Of a DNA stretch of 15,188 nt, positions 7,507 to 14,147 are shown piece by piece (position 1 is the first letter of the stretch; every line of letters starts with the position of its first letter). The notes under the pieces were generated by a model, which saw nothing but the letters and a program-made list of their open reading frames with translations, was not told where the DNA came from and ran no database searches. The position numbers and the translations under genes were made by a program. This DNA is from JAYZDB01 sp036338025 (GTDB lineage Bacteria; Planctomycetota; UBA1135; UBA2386): assembly GCA_036338025.1 (NCBI GenBank), contig JAYZDB010000246.1:1-15188 (forward strand). Direction: 5' to 3'.

Positions 7507-7923
7507 ATGCTTCGAAACATAGTCGCTGTGATTGTCGGACTGGCGCTGGGGATGGCCGTAAACATGGGGCTGATCCAGCTCAACGTGCAGGTGCTGAACC
7601 CCATGCCAGCAGGCATGGACATGAACGATTCCGAACAATTCAATGCCTACCTCGCCACCCTGCCGGCTTCCGCCTATGTGATGATAATCCTGGCCCACCT
7701 GGGCCAGGCCTTCGTCGGCGGTTGGGTCGCAGCGCGCCTCGGCGAATCTCGCCCCATGCTGCTCGCGATGATCATCGGCGTGCTGTCGCTCGCAGGTGGA
7801 ATCGCGGCCATGACGATGTTCAAGGGGCCCGATTGGATGGTCGTCGAACTCCCGCTCTACCTCGTAGTGGCCTGGCTCGCCGGGCGCATCGAACAGAAAC
7901 GGCGAGCGGGTCAGAGCCCGTGA
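7507..7923 (+). CDS. Predicted four-helix inner-membrane protein, unknown function
   Basis: A 138-residue protein that I do not recognise as a named family. Four membrane segments can be read: residues 3-23 (RNIVAVIVGLALGMAVNMGL), about 58-75 (YVMIILAHLGQAFVGGW), about 85-107 (MLLAMIIGVLSLAGGIAAMT) and about 113-130 (VVELPLYLVVAWLAGR). A short Met/Asp/Asn-rich loop (NPMPAGMDMNDSEQ) lies between the first two, and the C-terminus is basic. The start has an excellent Shine-Dalgarno. The glutathione peroxidase follows 64 bases downstream on the same strand, so the two may be co-transcribed, although that gap is large enough for a separate promoter. Confidence 0.75.
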   Translation: MLRNIVAVIVGLALGMAVNMGLIQLNVQVLNPMPAGMDMNDSEQFNAYLATLPASAYVMIILAHLGQAFVGGWVAARLGESRPMLLAMIIGVLSLAGGIAAMTMFKGPDWMVVELPLYLVVAWLAGRIEQKRRAGQSP

Positions 7924-7987
7924 CCGTGTGTTTTTCTAGAGTGGAAGGCAGTGCAGATACTGTCGCCACCAAGCCAAGGAATTGATC

Positions 7988-8467
7988 ATGACAACGTTTC
8001 ACGACTTGGAGATGGCAGCGATTACCGGCGAATCCGTGGAGTTCTCGCAGTTCCGCGATCAGGTGTGCCTGATCGTGAACGTCGCCACCGAGTGAGGGCT
8101 GACGCCCCAGTACGCAGGTCTGCGTACCTTGCACGAAGACAACAAGGCGAACGGCTTCACCGTGATGGGATTCCCCTGCAATCAGTTCGGCGCGCAGGAA
8201 CCCGGGAGCAATGAAGCGATCTCAGAATTTGCTCGGTCCAAGTACGACGTCGACTTTCCGATGTTCGCAAAAGTTGAAGTCAACGGCGAGGACGCCTGTG
8301 CGCTCTACGAGCTGCTGAAGTCCGCGCACCCGGATCCCGACGGCAATGCCGATATCGCCTGGAATTTCACCAAGTTCCTGGTGGATCGATCCGGTGAGGT
8401 GGTAGCACGTTACGAACCCAAGACAACACCCGAAGAGATCGCGGTAACGCTCGGCGATTACTTGTAG
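7988..8467 (+). CDS. Selenocysteine-containing glutathione peroxidase (in-frame TGA at Sec36)
   Basis: Read through one TGA, this frame gives a full-length 159-residue glutathione peroxidase, the usual size of the bacterial (BtuE-type) family. The active-site block reads LIVNVATE-U-GLTPQY at residues 28-42, where homologues have Cys or Sec at the TGA position. The rest of the catalytic tetrad is present: Gln70 in FPCNQFGAQEPG, and Trp125-Asn126 in IAWNFTKFLVDR. The enzyme would reduce hydrogen peroxide and organic or lipid hydroperoxides. The second-cysteine (Cys-block) position of thioredoxin-dependent members (here FARSKYDVDFP) has no Cys, which favours a one-Sec mechanism with an external thiol. 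ATG 7988 has AAGGA seven bases upstream. A start-only reading would give a 35-residue stub, or a fragment from TTG 8129 lacking the active-site residue. A nonsense mutation of a Cys-GPx is the alternative, but the SECIS-like hairpin argues against it. Confidence 0.88.
8093..8095 (+). other. Selenocysteine UGA codon (Sec36)
   Basis: TGA in frame between GAG (Glu35) and GGG (Gly37), exactly at the peroxidatic Cys/Sec position of the GPx family. The frame is open and family-like on both sides, and a SECIS-like hairpin follows. Confidence 0.85.
8110..8127 (+). promoter_or_regulatory. Bacterial SECIS element (hairpin directing Sec insertion)
   Basis: GTACGCA-GGTC-TGCGTAC forms a perfect 7-bp stem with a four-base loop. 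The stem starts 14 bases after the TGA, and the GGTC loop starts 21 bases after it. In E. coli fdhF the same GGUC is, from memory, 18 bases after UGA, and the apical GCAGGTCTGC is identical, even in the same codon phase (GCA-GGT-CTG). The G and U of this loop are the SelB contacts known from E. coli. The bulged U of the fdhF stem is not present here. A second small hairpin, GGGC-TGAC-GCCC at 8096-8107, fills the gap between the TGA and this stem. Confidence 0.8.
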
Positions 8468-8479
8468 ATCAGAGCCCAC

Positions 8480-8749
8480 ATGAATCCTGATAGCACACTC
8501 ATCTTCCTTGCCATGATCGCCGCCGTTTGCGTGGTGGTCTGGGGCCTGTTCAACCAACGACGCTCGATGTTGCTAGCTGCGATCGCGGCCTGCGTAACCA
8601 TCCTGGCAGCGCTCGGGGCCTGGTATGCCTGGGCCGAAACGCAATCAGTAGCGTGGACTGTCGGTTACGGAGTGCTCGCGGTGGCAGGTAAGGTTGCAGC
8701 GATCCGCCAGTTTGCTGGTCGTGGCCGGTCGAAGCAACCGGGCTCGTAA
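8480..8749 (+). CDS. Small membrane protein, unknown function
   Basis: An 89-residue protein with three hydrophobic stretches: residues about 6-24 (TLIFLAMIAAVCVVVWGLF), about 31-50 (LLAAIAACVTILAALGAWYA) and about 57-71 (VAWTVGYGVLAVAGK), and a basic tail (RQFAGRGRSKQPGS). No family is recognised. ATG 8480 lies 12 bases after the glutathione peroxidase stop, with only a weak AGAG ribosome site, so it is probably co-transcribed with gpx. Its stop is 13 bases from the stop of the convergent minus-strand gene. Confidence 0.6.
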   Translation: MNPDSTLIFLAMIAAVCVVVWGLFNQRRSMLLAAIAACVTILAALGAWYAWAETQSVAWTVGYGVLAVAGKVAAIRQFAGRGRSKQPGS

Positions 8750-8762
8750 GGCCCGACCACGA

Positions 8763-9416
8763 TCAATCCCCGGTCTGTGGGGAGAGTCCCTCCAAGGGTG
8801 TGTAGTAGATACCCTCCAGGAACAGGCGGTCCTTCTGCTCGCCCTTTTCGTCCCTTGAGGTCTCCTTGAGGATGCCGCCGAATCGAGAGAGCACCGCCGG
8901 CAAACGCGGCAATCCACGGACGTTGGCGATGAACGTCTTCTTGGAGCTTACCTCGTCGCTGAGTTCGTAGACGTCATAGCAATCCGTGATCGGGATCATC
9001 ATGAAGGTCATCGTCTTGCCCGCCATGATGGGCACCATGATGAAGCCGCTGAAGACCGTCTTGTCGGTCACGAAGCGCGGATATCCGGTGATGATAGCCG
9101 TCTTGGCAGCCACCCCGCGCTCGTCAGCCTCGGACGGGAGCAAGGCCTGCGGCCTGTGCTCCGCGTGCTCGGCCCTGAGGCTGGTCGAGAGGTTGCCGTA
9201 CAGGCTTTGCTTGTTGGCCTCCTCCAGATCGTGCACCGCCATCTCCAGGAACAAGAACATCTTCTGCCGGTCGCTAAAGACTCCGGCAACCTTGGCCAAC
9301 TCCGCCGGTGAGACCTCCTCGTCCCGGGCCTTGGTGAAGAGGTTGTAGAAGCGGCCGCCGTTGTCGAGTGCCTTGAGCGCGCCATCGTAGTGCTTGTATG
9401 GGATCACCTTCTTCAT
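8763..9416 (-). CDS. Conserved-looking cytoplasmic protein, unknown function (217 aa)
   Basis: I do not recognise this protein. It has no signal peptide, membrane helix or known catalytic motif. The N-terminal half is helical and charged (KHYDGALKALDNGGRFYNL, then SDRQKMFLFLEMAVHDLEEA). The C-terminal half looks like beta strands, with a Met-rich hydrophobic run (FSGFIMVPIMAGKTMTFMMI) followed by DCYDVYELSD. The composition is like a real protein, with well-spaced charged and hydrophobic residues. The start ATG 9416 has only a weak SD-like TGAG. It lies 112 bases downstream of frdD on the same strand, close enough to be a trailing member of that transcript, although nothing in it links it to fumarate reductase. 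Confidence 0.65.
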   Translation of the reverse strand: MKKVIPYKHYDGALKALDNGGRFYNLFTKARDEEVSPAELAKVAGVFSDRQKMFLFLEMAVHDLEEANKQSLYGNLSTSLRAEHAEHRPQALLPSEADERGVAAKTAIITGYPRFVTDKTVFSGFIMVPIMAGKTMTFMMIPITDCYDVYELSDEVSSKKTFIANVRGLPRLPAVLSRFGGILKETSRDEKGEQKDRLFLEGIYYTPLEGLSPQTGD

Positions 9417-9528
9417 AGCTCAGGCATTCTAGTCATCACGGCAAATCGGATGTTGCATGCAATACCGCCACGGAGCCGAAGGAGTTCACCACCCGGTACA
9501 GCATTCGGCGGTGCCGGTAGGGAGTCAG
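9417..9528. other. Intergenic gap between frdD and the 217-aa gene
   Basis: A 112-bp gap. It holds a perfect 10-bp palindrome TTGCATGCAA at 9453-9462 and an imperfect hairpin formed by CCGGTAC and GTGCCGG, with an 11-base loop and one wobble pair. No T-tract follows, so I do not call a terminator. Confidence 0.3.
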
Positions 9529-9882
9529 TCAGGGAATGTTCCAGATGACGTAGCCTGCCACCACCGCGCCGATCACCGCCGCTCCGTAGCAGCATGGGTT
9601 GATCACCTCGTCCAGGTGCTTGATCTGCAATCCGTCGTACAGCGTGTAGCGGAAGCGATGGGCCCAGTGAAGCAGGCCCAGCAGGCACAGCAGGAACAGG
9701 ATCGCGCGGCTCAGCGGATGACTGATCACGGCGAGAAGATGGGCGTGGTCGGGAGGCGAGATCCAGCCGATCGGGAACGCCACGCCGAACATGAACAGGA
9801 GGATCGGGATCAGCAGCGCGGCCATCACGCCGCCGGCGCTGAACAACAACCACAACAGCGGTTCGTAGGTCTTCTTGCCCAT
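9529..9882 (-). CDS. frdD: Fumarate reductase membrane anchor subunit D
   Basis: A 117-residue protein with three membrane helices and the FrdD landmarks. The N-terminus (EPLLWLLFSAGGVMAALLIP) matches the E. coli FrdD pattern of P-FW-LF-AGG-. The second helix ends in a histidine-bearing LLHWAHRFRYTLYD (His72, His75), the region that binds quinone and moves protons in E. coli FrdD. With FrdC it anchors the catalytic subunits to the inner membrane and passes electrons between quinone and the iron-sulphur subunit. Four-subunit enzymes of this type (type D) have no haem. The ATG lies directly after the frdC stop with no gap. It is the last gene of the frdABCD order. Confidence 0.9.
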   Translation of the reverse strand: MGKKTYEPLLWLLFSAGGVMAALLIPILLFMFGVAFPIGWISPPDHAHLLAVISHPLSRAILFLLCLLGLLHWAHRFRYTLYDGLQIKHLDEVINPCCYGAAVIGAVVAGYVIWNIP

Positions 9883-10317
9883 TTATCGACCGACGAGTAG
9901 CCAGACCAGGAATGCCGACACCACTGCCCAGGCGCCGTAGTTCGAGCCGGAGATCAGGATGTCAGGGACGCGTTTGCCGCCAAGTCGTACGGCCATCGCC
10001 TGCGGCGCCAGGTTGAACCAGGTGACGGCATGGATGAGGACGAAAATCAGCGTGACGATGTTCAGGATCAAGATGCCGACGCCCGCCGACCATCCGAGGA
10101 ACTGCTGGTAGCTGTCCGCTCCCTGGCTCAGGGCGTGGATCAGCATCAAGAGATACACGATGAACCAGGCGACGAAGACGGCGCTTACCTCACGCAGCAT
10201 GAAAGCCACGTAGGTTCCCCGATGCAGCCACCAGTAGGGCGACACCCCGGGCCGGTACCAGCGCGGGTGGTAGATCTGGTAGTCGGGGTTCTTGGGGTTC
10301 TCTGGCCGTCCGCTCAT
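9883..10317 (-). CDS. frdC: Fumarate reductase membrane anchor subunit C
   Basis: A 144-residue membrane subunit with three helices. Two quinone-site signatures of E. coli FrdC are conserved: YVAFMLREVSAVF (Glu43 matching E. coli Glu29) and LIHAVTWFNLAPQAM (His96 and Trp100 matching E. coli His82 and Trp86). The N-terminal tail (about 30 residues, Pro/Tyr/Trp-rich) is longer than in E. coli. ATG 10317 is chosen because it overlaps the frdB stop (ATGA, 10314-10317), which implies translational coupling. The frame continues upstream, but only as the shadow of frdB. It works with FrdD as the quinone-reactive anchor. Confidence 0.92.
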   Translation of the reverse strand: MSGRPENPKNPDYQIYHPRWYRPGVSPYWWLHRGTYVAFMLREVSAVFVAWFIVYLLMLIHALSQGADSYQQFLGWSAGVGILILNIVTLIFVLIHAVTWFNLAPQAMAVRLGGKRVPDILISGSNYGAWAVVSAFLVWLLVGR

Positions 10318-11057
10318 TTGGTTCCCCATGGCATGAGGAAGGACTTGAGTTGCTTCAGCGCGGCGGTCAGCTTGTAGCGCTGGATGGAGCCCGCCGGATC
10401 GACTTTCTTGGGGCAGACGCGGGTGCAATCACCAACGAAAGTGCAGCCCCAGATCCCCTCGTGCTGTGAGAGGATCTCGTGCCGTTGCGCTTCGCCCTCG
10501 TCGCGGGAGTCGAGGTTGTAGCGCTGCGCCAGGGCAATCGCGGCTGGGCCGATGAACTTCTGGTCGAGCGCGTACACCGGGCAGGCCGAGTAGCACAACA
10601 TGCAATTGATGCACATGCTGTACTGCTTGTAGTCCTCAAGCTCCGTCGGCGTCTGCAGGTATTCACCCTCGGACAGCGGTTTGTCTTCTTCGCGTACGAT
10701 CCAGGGTTTGACCTCGGTCAGCTTGCGCATGAAGTCAGAGACTTCGACGACCAGGTCGCGGACGACCGGGAAGTTGCGCAACGGTTCGACACGGATAGGA
10801 CCTGGCGCGTATTCGGTCAGGAAGGTCGCGCAGGTCAGCTTCGGCTCGCCGTTCACCGTCATGCCGCAACTGCCGCAGATGCCCATCCGACACGACCAAC
10901 GGTGCGAAAGCGTGCCGTCGATGTGATCCTTGATGTGGTTCAGACCGTCGAGGACCACCCACTCAGGATGACAGGGCACCTCGTATTCTTGGAAGGTGGG
11001 CTCCGTCTCTTGTTCAGGACGGTAGCGAGCAACCTGCATCGTGATCGTGTCAGCCAT
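10314..11057 (-). CDS. frdB: Fumarate reductase iron-sulphur subunit B
   Basis: A 247-residue protein, close to the length of E. coli FrdB, with all three clusters in place. The plant-type [2Fe-2S] ligands are Cys56, Cys61, Cys64 and Cys76 (SCRMGICGSCGMTVNG). The C-terminal ferredoxin domain has Cys149, Cys152, Cys155 and Cys159 (MCINCMLCYSACPVY), and Cys205, Cys211 and Cys215 (CTFVGDCTRVCPKKVDP). These supply the [4Fe-4S] and [3Fe-4S] centres; the spacing is the same as in E. coli, shifted by one. The protein carries electrons between the membrane quinone site and the flavin of FrdA. ATG 11057 is six bases after the frdA stop, with no clear Shine-Dalgarno, so translation is probably coupled. 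Confidence 0.95.
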   Translation of the reverse strand: MADTITMQVARYRPEQETEPTFQEYEVPCHPEWVVLDGLNHIKDHIDGTLSHRWSCRMGICGSCGMTVNGEPKLTCATFLTEYAPGPIRVEPLRNFPVVRDLVVEVSDFMRKLTEVKPWIVREEDKPLSEGEYLQTPTELEDYKQYSMCINCMLCYSACPVYALDQKFIGPAAIALAQRYNLDSRDEGEAQRHEILSQHEGIWGCTFVGDCTRVCPKKVDPAGSIQRYKLTAALKQLKSFLMPWGTK

Positions 11058-11063
11058 GGGCTA

Positions 11064-12809
11064 TCAGTTGCCGTAGACCCGCTCGGCTGGCGGCCAGCGG
11101 GTGATCGTGACCGGTAGGCCCTCGAGCCTCGAGGACCCGTCGGGATTGCGGTAGATCAAGGAATGGGAGAGAAAATTCTCGTCGTCGCGAGCCGGAAAGT
11201 CGGTGCGTTGGTGCGCGCCGCGCGATTCCTCGCGCCGCTGGGCACACTGGATCACCGACTCGGCCACATCGAGCATGAATGACAACTCCAGGGCGGCGGG
11301 CAGCTCGGTGTTGAATGTCCGGCTGTCGTCTTCGATCGAGACATCGCGGAAGCGTTCCTGAAGTTCCTGCAGCTTCTCCGCTGCCTTGAGCAGTCCCGCG
11401 CCGGTCCGGTAGATACCAGCGCCCTCTTCCATCGCCGCCTGCATCTCTGCGCGGATGACCGCCGGTCGCTCTTTGCCACCGGACTTGTGTAGGTATTCCC
11501 GCTCGAGCCGACGCTTCTCGTCCTCGGCCTGGTCGAGCACCGCTGAGCCGAGCTCACCGACACTCCCAGCGTGCTCGGCCGCGGCCCGGCCGGCGCGAGC
11601 GCCGAACACCAGCAGCTCGGTCAGCGAGTTGGACCCCAGGCGGTTGGCGCCGTTGAGGCTGACACAGGCGACCTCGCCGGCAGCGAACAGCCCGGCCAGC
11701 GGTGTCGCCCCGTGCACATCAGTGTGCACCCCGCCCATCATGTAGTGCACGACCGGGCGAACCGGAACCAGGTCGCTCACCGGATCGATGCCCTGGTACT
11801 TCATGCACAGCTCGCGCACGAACGGAATCTTCTTGTCGATCTTCTTCTCGCCGAGGTGCCGCAGATCGAGGTGCACCACCGGCCCATACGGGGTTTCGAT
11901 GGTCCGCCCCTTCTCGTGCTCCTTGACGAAGGCCTGCGACAGCTTGTCGCGAGGCCCCAGCTCCATGGTGCGGAGCACTGGCGTCGACTCTGGCTGGCCC
12001 AGTCCGTAATCCTGCAGGTAGCGGTAGCCGTCCTTGTTGATCATCAAACCGCCCTCTGCCCGGGACGCCTCGGTGATCAGGATGCCGGTGAACGGCAGAC
12101 CCGTCGGGTGGTACTGGATGAACTCCATGTCCTTGAGAGGAGCACCGGCCCGGTAGGCGAGAGCCATGCCATCACCGTTCTTGATGTTGGCGTTGGTGGT
12201 GAAGGAGAAGACCTTCCCGCAGCCTCCTGTGCACAGGATGACCGACCGCGCCGTGATCGCTTCGACCTTGCCGGACATGAGGTCGACGGCGACGACGCCC
12301 TGCACACGGCCCTCGTCGACCAGCAGCTTGGTCACGAACCACTCGTCGTAGCGGGTCACGCTCGGGTACTTGAGCGAGGTCTGGAAGAGTGTGTGCAGCA
12401 TGTGGAAGCCGGTCTTGTCGGCGGCGAACCAGGTGCGCATGTTCTTCATGCCACCAAACGGGCGCACAGCAACCTGGCCGTCGGGCTCACGGCTCCACGG
12501 ACAACCCCAGTGTTCGAGGCGCAGCAACTCCTCCGGGGCCTCCTTGATGAAAATCTCCACCGCGTCCTGGTCGGACATCCAGTCACCGCCGGAGATGGTG
12601 TCGTGGGCGTGGTCCTCGAGGCTGTCTTCCGGTCGGATCACGCCCGCCGCGCCGCCCTCCGCCGAGACCGTGTGACTCCGCATCGGGTAGACCTTCGAGA
12701 CAACCGCCACGCGCAGCCCCGGGTCGGTTTCTGCGATGGCGATCGCCGCGCGCAGGCCGGCGCCGCCACCACCTACCAGAACCACATCATGAGTATATGA
12801 AGACGCCAA
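11064..12809 (-). CDS. frdA: Fumarate reductase flavoprotein subunit A
   Basis: The catalytic subunit, 581 residues (the E. coli protein is about 600). It interconverts fumarate and succinate at a covalently bound FAD. Visible marks are LVGGGGAGLRAAIA (FAD binding, residues 11-24), MRSHTVSAEGG with the flavinylated His46, HPTGLPFTGILITEASRAEGG with substrate-site His and Arg residues, GPRDKLSQAF (Arg matching E. coli Arg287), RPVVHYMMGG and GANRLGSNSLTELLVFG. The E. coli-like phrases and the ABCD order point to quinol:fumarate reductase, though such enzymes can also run as succinate dehydrogenase. The start is probably TTG 12809: there is no in-frame ATG before the FAD motif, and the only alternative, GTG 12785, removes most of the first strand. 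No Shine-Dalgarno is seen. Confidence 0.94.
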   Translation of the reverse strand: MASSYTHDVVLVGGGGAGLRAAIAIAETDPGLRVAVVSKVYPMRSHTVSAEGGAAGVIRPEDSLEDHAHDTISGGDWMSDQDAVEIFIKEAPEELLRLEHWGCPWSREPDGQVAVRPFGGMKNMRTWFAADKTGFHMLHTLFQTSLKYPSVTRYDEWFVTKLLVDEGRVQGVVAVDLMSGKVEAITARSVILCTGGCGKVFSFTTNANIKNGDGMALAYRAGAPLKDMEFIQYHPTGLPFTGILITEASRAEGGLMINKDGYRYLQDYGLGQPESTPVLRTMELGPRDKLSQAFVKEHEKGRTIETPYGPVVHLDLRHLGEKKIDKKIPFVRELCMKYQGIDPVSDLVPVRPVVHYMMGGVHTDVHGATPLAGLFAAGEVACVSLNGANRLGSNSLTELLVFGARAGRAAAEHAGSVGELGSAVLDQAEDEKRRLEREYLHKSGGKERPAVIRAEMQAAMEEGAGIYRTGAGLLKAAEKLQELQERFRDVSIEDDSRTFNTELPAALELSFMLDVAESVIQCAQRREESRGAHQRTDFPARDDENFLSHSLIYRNPDGSSRLEGLPVTITRWPPAERVYGN

Positions 12810-13052
12810 ACTTGAGGACTGGGAGAGGGTTACGAGACCGCGGGATCCTACCCTCGGGAGCCGGTCCGGTCACGACCGATCTGCCGGCGACTTTTGCAAC
12901 CGCCGAGCCGCCTCCGGCCCCGGTCGCTCGCGCCGTACGGTGCTCAGGCAGTGTGCTCGGAGTGCATCCAATCGACCAGGATTCCGCCGTCGTGGTGGAC
13001 CTCCTGGCCACGCCTTACCCTCCCGGACCGCTCAAGCGATCTCCGCCGGCCC
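12810..13052. other. Intergenic region upstream of frdA (243 bp)
   Basis: I find no gene here with family support. A GTG-started frame (13011 down to 12787) has a good GGAGGG ribosome site and overlaps the first codons of frdA, but its 74 residues are Arg/Thr/Gly-rich and unlike any family. The stretch probably holds the frd promoter. No FNR-type TTGAT-N4-ATCAA site was found, and no terminator for the upstream TPR gene. Confidence 0.45.
12845..12873 (-). promoter_or_regulatory. Candidate sigma70 promoter for frdABCD
   Basis: On the minus strand GTGACC (-35-like, 4 of 6) is followed by a 17-base spacer and TAGGAT (-10-like, 4 of 6). Transcription would begin near 12838, leaving a leader of about 30 bases before the TTG of frdA. 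The match is modest, and position is the main support. Confidence 0.3.
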
Positions 13053-14147
13053 TCATCTCCGGCGCAGTTTCTTGAGCGCCGCGCTGGCCCACTCGTGGGC
13101 TGGCTGCCGGGTGAGCAGGGTTTGCAAATCGCGCTTCGCCGCCTGGGTTTCCCCGAGGTCAATCAGGAGCCGTGCCCGCAGCTCGAGGGCGAGCAGCTGT
13201 TGCGGATCCTGGGCGAGGAGTAGATCCACGTGCACTCGTGTCCGGGCCAGCATCCCCGAGCTGTAGAACACACTCGCTAGCGCGAGGTGCGCACCCGGGT
13301 GCTGCGGCCGCTCGGCGATCACCAGCTCGAACTGCTCGATCGCCTTGGCCTGGTCGTTGTTCTCGGCGAACCAATTTCCGCGCATCAAGAGGGTCTGAAC
13401 ATCGACAGCTTCGGCCTCGACCTTGGCGAACAGGGAGTCGACGAATTGCGTCACTTTCTCATGATCACCAGCACGTTTGGCGGCGGCTCGACTCTTGTCC
13501 CGCTCACCCAGACGAGCGTAGGTGCGAGCCAGGGCCTCGTGGACCTCGTGGTGGTCGGGGTAGATCACCAGCGCTTCCCGCAGGTACGCGAGAGCAGCCT
13601 TGGCGTCGCCGTCAACCAAGGCCAGACGACCCAGACCCAGACAGGCGTGGCTCGACCGACCGTAGGCGTTCACGCGTTCGTAGTGCTGGCGGGCCTGGTC
13701 TAAAAGTCCAAGGCGCTCGGCCACGATCGCCGCGTGCAGATGGGTCGGGGTGTAGTCGCTTTTGTGGCTCAGCGCGCGATTGAAGTGCTGCAAGGCGGCC
13801 GCCGGCCGGCTGTTTACCATCGCCGCCATCCCCGCGAGGTGCAGAAACTCGAACGCCGCGGCGCTGTCGCCGGTAGCGGCGGTCTGCAGGTAGGCGAATT
13901 CGGCTTCCGTCAACATCCGATGAGCGTGCAGGGTCAAGGCATAGCGCGCCCAATGGTCGACCGACGGGTCGGCTACGACCGCGTCTCGGCAAGCTCGCAC
14001 CTTGCTGGCGACGCCCGATTCGACTCCGTCGAGAAGCGGCATTGGCACAGCAGACCTGCTGCTGCACTGCGCCAGCGTCACACCCACCATCAGCGTTGCG
14101 ATCGCCAGGCCAGGCCAGCCAAAGATTCTTCTGCGCCTGGATTTCAT
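13053..14147 (-). CDS. Exported tetratricopeptide-repeat protein
   Basis: A 364-residue protein. A twin-charged N-terminus and hydrophobic core (MKSRRRR, then GLAIATLMVGVTLAQC) mark export. Cys28 could be a lipoprotein cysteine, but Gln at -1 breaks the standard lipobox, so ordinary membrane anchoring or cleavage is also possible. The rest is helical TPR repeats, for example AAALQHFNRALSHKSDYTP, DQARQHYERVNAYGRSS, AALAYLREALVIYPDHHEV and AIEQFELVIAERPQHPG, each ending in the usual Pro. It probably acts as a periplasmic scaffold. Its ATG overlaps the stop of the FG-GAP/ASPIC gene (ATGA, 14144-14147). TPR proteins next to CRTAC1-type genes are a recurring pair in environmental bacteria, which suggests that the two products work together. 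The partner and substrate are unknown. Confidence 0.85.
   Translation of the reverse strand: MKSRRRRIFGWPGLAIATLMVGVTLAQCSSRSAVPMPLLDGVESGVASKVRACRDAVVADPSVDHWARYALTLHAHRMLTEAEFAYLQTAATGDSAAAFEFLHLAGMAAMVNSRPAAALQHFNRALSHKSDYTPTHLHAAIVAERLGLLDQARQHYERVNAYGRSSHACLGLGRLALVDGDAKAALAYLREALVIYPDHHEVHEALARTYARLGERDKSRAAAKRAGDHEKVTQFVDSLFAKVEAEAVDVQTLLMRGNWFAENNDQAKAIEQFELVIAERPQHPGAHLALASVFYSSGMLARTRVHVDLLLAQDPQQLLALELRARLLIDLGETQAAKRDLQTLLTRQPAHEWASAALKKLRRR

Noticed and set aside
7933..7961. Possible sigma70 promoter before gpx (TTTCTA, 17 bases, GATACT)
   Set aside because: Only 3 of 6 and 4 of 6 matches, too weak to list. Co-transcription from upstream is equally likely.
7988..8467. Reading the glutathione peroxidase as a pseudogene broken by a nonsense codon
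   Set aside because: The only stop is TGA, it falls exactly on the Cys/Sec position, the rest of the protein is intact and a SECIS-like hairpin follows at a suitable distance. Random decay would rarely give all of these.
8129..8467. A separate gene starting at TTG 8129
   Set aside because: It is the C-terminal part of the glutathione peroxidase, starts in the middle of a helix and lacks the catalytic residue.
8738..8785. Possible terminators between the convergent genes (CGGGC/GCCCG and TCCCC/GGGGA repeats)
   Set aside because: Stems are only 5 bp and no T-tract follows on either strand.
11571..12800. Long plus-strand frame (about 409 codons) opposite frdA
   Set aside because: It is an antisense shadow of a high-GC coding gene. 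The translation is His/Arg/Val-rich and matches no family, while frdA is unmistakable.
12787..13011. 74-residue minus-strand frame upstream of frdA with a GTG start and GGAGGG site
   Set aside because: Its composition is Arg/Thr/Gly-rich with no motif, and it runs into frdA out of frame. A leader peptide coupled to frdA cannot be excluded, but there is no positive support.
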